A stretch of 64,000 bases of DNA from Brevundimonas sp. UBA5713 (GTDB taxonomy: Bacteria > Pseudomonadota > Alphaproteobacteria > Caulobacterales > Caulobacteraceae): NCBI RefSeq assembly GCF_002419815.1, contig NZ_DIGV01000016.1:165023-229022 (forward strand), given 5' to 3'. The position numbers and the translations under genes were made by a program. Shown here piece after piece: positions 59,926 through 64,000 of this stretch. Positions within the stretch are counted from its first letter, which is position 1, and each line of letters begins with the position of its first letter. The notes under the pieces are model-generated. The model saw only the letters and a list, made by a program, of their open reading frames with translations, searched no databases and was not told the origin of the DNA.

Positions 59926-60825
59926 ATGCTCCCCACCCTTCGTCAGCTTCAGTACCTCAAGCTTTTGGCCGAGCATGGCTCGTTCAGCCGTGCGGCCGAT
60001 GCGGCCCACGTCAGTCAGCCGGCCCTATCGTCCGGCGTGCAGGAGTTGGAACGTATTCTGGGTGCGCCGGTCGTAGAGCGAACCCGTGGTGCTGTGCTGC
60101 TGACGGCCGTTGGAGCCGAGGCTGTGCGCCGTGCCGAGGACGTGCTGGCCCGCACCGAAGACCTTGTCGAGGCGGCCCGTAACGCGGGCAAGCCGCTGTC
60201 GGGCCGTTTCCGTCTGGGTGTCATTCCCACCGTCGCACCCTATCTGCTGCCGCAAAAACTCGGCGAGCTGCGGGCCCAGTATCCTTCGCTGAAACTGTTC
60301 ATCCGCGAGGACCTGACGCCGCGCCTGATAGCGGGGCTAAAGTCGGGGCAGCTGGATGCCGCCGTGATCGCCCTGCCCTATGATACGCCGGGTATCGATC
60401 ACGCCCATATCGCCAATGACGAGATATTGGCGGCCGCACCCAAGGGTCATGCTCTGGCCGGTGTGGGCCCTATTCCCGAGGGGGCCCTGCGGTCCGAGGA
60501 CCTGATCCTGCTGGAAGACGGCCACTGTCTGCGCGATCAGGCCTTGGCGGCGGTGAACATCGAGGCCCCGCGCGGTGAAGACGTCTTTGCCGCGACCACC
60601 TTACCCACCTTGGTACAGATGGTGTCATCCGGTCTGGGCGTCAGCTTCCTGCCGCAGATGGCGGTGGATGCCGGTCTGGCCGACAATCCGGGCGTGGTGG
60701 TTCGCCCCATTTCCGAGGACGCGCCCCACCGCGAGATCGTCGTGGCGTGGCGGGCAGGTTCCAGCCGTGCGGCAGAGGCCCGCCTGCTGGCCGAGGCTTT
60801 GCGAATGGGGTCGCAGTACGACTGA
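59926..60825 (+). CDS. oxyR: OxyR-type LysR regulator with a single cysteine
   Basis: A 299-residue LysR-family activator. The N-terminal winged helix is MLPTLRQLQYLKLLAEHGSFSRAADAAHVSQPALSSGVQELERILG. The sensor domain keeps the OxyR hallmark LLEDGHCLRDQAL with Cys201, equivalent to E. coli Cys199. The residue nine further on, Cys208 in E. coli, is Val210 here, and no other cysteine exists in the protein. I start it at ATG 59926 (homologues begin here); ATG 59905 and TTG 59854 are in frame upstream. Placed after katG and near ahpC, it is the likely peroxide regulator. Confidence 0.88.
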   Translation: MLPTLRQLQYLKLLAEHGSFSRAADAAHVSQPALSSGVQELERILGAPVVERTRGAVLLTAVGAEAVRRAEDVLARTEDLVEAARNAGKPLSGRFRLGVIPTVAPYLLPQKLGELRAQYPSLKLFIREDLTPRLIAGLKSGQLDAAVIALPYDTPGIDHAHIANDEILAAAPKGHALAGVGPIPEGALRSEDLILLEDGHCLRDQALAAVNIEAPRGEDVFAATTLPTLVQMVSSGLGVSFLPQMAVDAGLADNPGVVVRPISEDAPHREIVVAWRAGSSRAAEARLLAEALRMGSQYD

Positions 60826-60978
60826 TCCGCCCTTTTAAGGCGGCTCTACGACGGAGATCGAAGGTCCTTCCCGCCTGCGATCCCTTGCGACCCTATGTTT
60901 AATGTGGGAAACGCGCGCACGCGCGGTTTTGCGGGCCGAAAGGCCGGTTTTGTCGCGACTGGAACATGAAAGGCCGCC

Positions 60979-63561
60979 ATGCTGGAATCTTATCGTCAAC
61001 ACGTCGCGGAACGCGCGGCTCTGGGTATTCCGCCGCTTCCGCTTTCGGCTCAACAAACCGCAGACCTGATCGAGCTGATCAAGTCGCCGCCGGCCGGTGA
61101 ATCCGAGCAGGAACTGCTGGATCTGCTGACCTATCGCGTTCCGCCGGGCGTGGACGATGCGGCCAAGGTGAAAGCCTCCTTCCTGGCGGCTGTGGCGCAC
61201 GGTGACTTTGCTGTCCCGTCGCTGTCGCGCGAGCGTGCGACCGAACTGCTGGGCACCATGGTGGGCGGCTATAACGTCAAGCCGCTGATCGACCTGCTGT
61301 CGGATGACGTGGTCGGCAAGGTGGCCGCCGAGGGTCTGAAGAAGACCCTGCTGATGTTCGATTTCTTCCACGACGTCGCCGCTCTGGCCAAGGCTGGCAA
61401 TGCCAATGCCCAAGCCGTTCTGGAATCGTGGGCCGAGGCCGAGTGGTTCACCTCGCGCGACAAGGTCGCCGAGAAGATCACCGTCACCGTCTTCAAGGTG
61501 ACCGGCGAGACCAACACCGACGACCTGTCGCCGGCACCGGATGCCTGGTCGCGTCCGGACATCCCGCTGCACTACCTCGCCATGCTGAAGAACAAGCGTG
61601 ACGGCATCACGCCCGAGCAAGACGGCGTGCGCGGCCCGATCCAGTTCATCGAAGACCTGAAGGCCAAGGGCCATCTGGTGGCCTATGTCGGTGACGTTGT
61701 CGGCACCGGCTCGTCGCGTAAGTCGGCCACCAACTCGGTAATCTGGGCCACCGGTCAAGACATCCCTTACGTGCCGAACAAGCGTTTCGGCGGCGTGACG
61801 CTGGGCGGCAAGATCGCTCCGATCTTCTTCAACACCCAGGAAGACTCCGGCGCCCTGCCGATCGAAGTCGACGTGACCAGCCTGAACATGGGCGATGTCA
61901 TCGACATCTTCCCGTACGAAGGCAAGATCGTGAAAGACGGCGAAACCGTCGCCACCTTCGAGCTGAAGAGCCAAGTCCTGCTGGACGAAGTGCAGGCCGG
62001 TGGCCGTATTAACCTGATCATCGGTCGCTCGCTGACCGCGCGTGCCCGTGAAGCTCTGGGTCTGGCCCCGTCGACCGTTTTCCGTCTGCCGGTCACCCCG
62101 GAAGACACCGGCAAGGGCTACACCCTCGCCCAGAAGATGGTCGGTCGCGCTTGCGGCATGCCGGAAGGTACCGGCATCCGTCCGGGCACCTATTGCGAAC
62201 CGCGCATGACCACGGTCGGCTCGCAAGACACCACCGGCCCGATGACCCGCGACGAGCTGAAAGACCTCGCCTGCCTCGGCTTCTCGGCCGACATGGTGAT
62301 GCAGTCGTTCTGCCACACCGCCGCCTATCCGAAGCCGGTTGACGTCAAGACGCACCGCGAACTGCCGCAGTTCATCTCGAACCGTGGCGGCGTAGCCCTG
62401 CGTCCGGGCGACGGCGTGATCCACTCGTGGCTGAACCGCCTGCTGCTGCCGGACACCGTCGGCACCGGCGGTGACTCGCACACCCGCTTCCCGATCGGCA
62501 TCTCCTTCCCGGCTGGCTCGGGTCTGGTGGCCTTCGGTGCTGCCACCGGCGTGATGCCGCTGGACATGCCGGAGTCAGTTCTGGTGCGCTTCAAGGGCGA
62601 AATGCAGCCGGGTATCACCCTGCGCGATCTCGTCCACGCCATCCCGTACTACGCCATCAAGCAAGGCCTGCTGACCGTTGCCAAGGCTGGCAAGATCAAC
62701 GCCTTCTCGGGCCGTATCCTTGAGATCGAGGGCCTGCCGAACCTTAAGGTCGAGCAAGCCTTCGAACTGACCGACGCCTCGGCAGAGCGTTCGGCTGCGG
62801 GTTGCACCGTCAAGCTGAACAAAGAGCCGATCATCGAGTACATGACCTCGAACATCGTGCTGATGAAGAACATGATCGCCGACGGCTATCAGGATGCCCG
62901 CACCCTGCAGCGCCGTATCGACGCCATGGAAGCCTGGCTGGCCAACCCGAACCTGCTCGAAGCCGATGCCGACGCCGAATACGCGCACGTCATCGAAATC
63001 GATCTGGCCGAGATCAAGGAGCCGATCCTGTGCGCGCCGAACGATCCGGACGATGCCCGCCTGCTGTCGGAAGTGCAGAACACCCAGATCGATGAAGTCT
63101 TCATCGGTTCGTGCATGACCAACATCGGCCACTTCCGCGCCGCCTCGCTGCTGCTGAAGGGCAAGAAGGACATCCCGACCCGTCTGTGGGTGGCACCGCC
63201 GACCAAGATGGACGCCTCGGAACTAACCAAGGAAGGTCACTACTCGACCCTCGGCGGCGCTGGCGCCCGTATGGAAATGCCGGGCTGCTCGCTGTGCATG
63301 GGTAACCAGGCACAGGTGAAAGAAGGCGCGACTGTGGTTTCGACCTCGACCCGCAACTTCCCGAACCGTCTGGGCAAGGGCTCGAACGTCTTCCTGTCGT
63401 CGGCCGAACTGGCTGCCGTGGCCTCCAAGCTGGGCCGCCTGCCGACCGTGGAAGAGTACATGGCCGAAATGGGCGTCATCAACGAGAACGCCTCGGAAGT
63501 GTACCGCTACATGAACTTCGACCAGATCGAAGAGTACGCGGACCGCGTCGCCGCTGAGTAA
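60979..63561 (+). CDS. acnB: aconitate hydratase B
   Basis: A TCA-cycle aconitase that probably also dehydrates 2-methylcitrate-type substrates. The 860-residue AcnB type has an N-terminal HEAT-like domain (about 1-160), the swivel domain moved forward (VGTGSSRKSATNSVIWATG), then the core. The [4Fe-4S] cysteines are in GSCMTNIGHF (about 711) and GCSLCMGNQ (about 770 and 773). AAAGG stands just before ATG 60979. Most alphaproteobacteria use AcnA, so AcnB here is notable. It sits after oxyR with 153 bp between. Confidence 0.95.
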   Translation: MLESYRQHVAERAALGIPPLPLSAQQTADLIELIKSPPAGESEQELLDLLTYRVPPGVDDAAKVKASFLAAVAHGDFAVPSLSRERATELLGTMVGGYNVKPLIDLLSDDVVGKVAAEGLKKTLLMFDFFHDVAALAKAGNANAQAVLESWAEAEWFTSRDKVAEKITVTVFKVTGETNTDDLSPAPDAWSRPDIPLHYLAMLKNKRDGITPEQDGVRGPIQFIEDLKAKGHLVAYVGDVVGTGSSRKSATNSVIWATGQDIPYVPNKRFGGVTLGGKIAPIFFNTQEDSGALPIEVDVTSLNMGDVIDIFPYEGKIVKDGETVATFELKSQVLLDEVQAGGRINLIIGRSLTARAREALGLAPSTVFRLPVTPEDTGKGYTLAQKMVGRACGMPEGTGIRPGTYCEPRMTTVGSQDTTGPMTRDELKDLACLGFSADMVMQSFCHTAAYPKPVDVKTHRELPQFISNRGGVALRPGDGVIHSWLNRLLLPDTVGTGGDSHTRFPIGISFPAGSGLVAFGAATGVMPLDMPESVLVRFKGEMQPGITLRDLVHAIPYYAIKQGLLTVAKAGKINAFSGRILEIEGLPNLKVEQAFELTDASAERSAAGCTVKLNKEPIIEYMTSNIVLMKNMIADGYQDARTLQRRIDAMEAWLANPNLLEADADAEYAHVIEIDLAEIKEPILCAPNDPDDARLLSEVQNTQIDEVFIGSCMTNIGHFRAASLLLKGKKDIPTRLWVAPPTKMDASELTKEGHYSTLGGAGARMEMPGCSLCMGNQAQVKEGATVVSTSTRNFPNRLGKGSNVFLSSAELAAVASKLGRLPTVEEYMAEMGVINENASEVYRYMNFDQIEEYADRVAAE

Positions 63562-63593
63562 TCAGCAGCCCAACGGTTAGCGTTGAAATGAAG

Positions 63594-63626
63594 AAGCCCC
63601 CTCGGAGTGATCCGAGGGGGCTTTTT
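63594..63626. terminator. strong terminator after acnB, shared with the Abi gene
   Basis: A 13-bp stem AAGCCCCCTCGGA/TCCGAGGGGGCTT with a GTGA loop and TTTTT. The T-run overlaps the stop codon of the convergent Abi-type gene. Confidence 0.92.
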
Positions 63627-64000
63627 AATTCCAAAGAGCTTCCTGGTCCCAGTTTTCGGGGAAGCCTGTAGCGTCAATTTTCAAGTGTGGACTCTGCGGT
63701 ATTGTTTTCATGTGCTCTTTGAGCTTTTGCCCCCATAAAGATTTAGGGTTTGAAGTCTTAAGCATGAACTGAATTATACAAATTGGGGCATATATTCTGA
63801 AGGCACTATTGGGTGTGTCGAGTATGTGGTCCAGCAGAGGAATCTCTCCCCTTTTGGGGAGTTTTGGTTGATCTACCGGTGAGATGTTCCATAGCCTGCT
63901 GTGATGAGCTGTGACATTTCTAATGAAATTTAGACTCCTGATCCAAGAAGGAAGTAAATCTTCTCTATTTTCAGGAATGTTGAACTTCGAAGCTAGGCTC
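63625..64000 (-). CDS. Abi_2 (AbiD/AbiF)-type abortive-infection protein, C-terminal part
   Basis: The minus-strand frame is open from the window edge to TAA at 63627-63625, giving 124 residues with no start inside the window. LPSWIRSLNFIRNVTAHHSRLWN is the hallmark of the Abi_2 family; RNVTAH fits the HEPN RNase motif R-x4-H. The conserved IPLLDHIL and KSLWGQKLKEHM segments follow. Such proteins are thought to cut RNA when a phage infects. The stretch is about 43 % G+C against about 62 % in the rest, a sign of transfer. The N-terminal half and any partner genes are outside the window. Confidence 0.78.
   Translation of the reverse strand, partial: SLASKFNIPENREDLLPSWIRSLNFIRNVTAHHSRLWNISPVDQPKLPKRGEIPLLDHILDTPNSAFRIYAPICIIQFMLKTSNPKSLWGQKLKEHMKTIPQSPHLKIDATGFPENWDQEALWN

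Noticed and set aside
60835..62481. 548-codon minus-strand open frame across acnB
   Set aside because: Antisense shadow of acnB.
63571..63585. CAACG-GTTAG-CGTTG mini hairpin after acnB
   Set aside because: Only 5 bp and next to a far stronger terminator; likely chance.

Overview
This window is a chromosomal segment of an alphaproteobacterium, almost certainly of the Caulobacterales. The evidence is the parA-parB-rsmG-mnmG-mnmE-rho and hemE/ppsR order that flanks the Caulobacter replication origin, together with a CenR-like regulator, NtrZ, a TimA (Tim44-like) protein, a CC0125/CC1285-type lipoprotein and the large NAD-glutamate dehydrogenase. G+C is roughly 60-63 % over most of the window, which suits Asticcacaulis or a low-GC Brevundimonas relative. 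The genus cannot be fixed from sequence alone.

Layout. 1-17 kb: metK (3' part), argG, a LysE exporter, a lipoprotein, xth, lolA, ftsK, a UbiH-type monooxygenase, a cnoX/LON-domain/Trm112 operon, a ProX-type editing enzyme, a DUF6065 gene, cenR, yggS/thiE (head to head) and ntrZ. 16.5-21.5 kb: DUF3576 lipoprotein-leuS-lptE-holA. 21.5-31.8 kb, all on the minus strand: parB, parA, rsmG, mnmG, mnmE, DUF6489, rho, hemJ, hemH, hemE. 31.8-32.4 kb: a 612-bp gene-free stretch that I read as the chromosome replication origin. 32.4-38.7 kb, mostly plus strand: ppsR, maf, aroE, coaE, dnaQ, secB (minus), timA, mltA. 38.7-47.4 kb: a HerA-like ATPase, an AI-2E-type permease, the 1615-residue glutamate dehydrogenase and a universal stress protein. 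47.4-55.9 kb: nfuA, two XRE regulators, then tsaB-rimI-fur-miaB-phoH-ybeY-lnt and a PraR-like XRE regulator. 55.9-63.6 kb: a peroxide-defence block (ahpD, ahpC, katG, oxyR) and acnB. The last ~375 bp fall to about 43 % G+C and hold the C-terminal part of an Abi_2/HEPN-type abortive-infection protein, so an accessory region begins there.

Main observations. (1) The hemE-ppsR gap has DnaA-box matches, GANTC sites and an AT-rich stretch, and also eleven copies of the palindrome GGCGCC within 281 bp, including a tandem 12-bp repeat. I know of no described counterpart. It has no full CtrA box. (2) Five good ParB sites (parS) lie from 13.6 to 27.4 kb, one of them an exact 16-bp match. (3) Three intergenic matches to the EcfG/SigT stress promoter (GGAAC-N16-CGTT) precede three cell-envelope genes: a lipoprotein, lolA and ntrZ. 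(4) OxyR keeps only the first of the two redox cysteines. (5) A partial HEPN/Abi gene sits at the right edge.

Working together: the minus-strand block left of the origin and the plus-strand block right of it are both transcribed away from it, as expected for a bidirectional origin. ParA/ParB and the parS cluster would segregate that origin. The ahpC-ahpD and katG genes are divergent and share a 408-bp promoter region that OxyR, encoded just after katG, probably controls.
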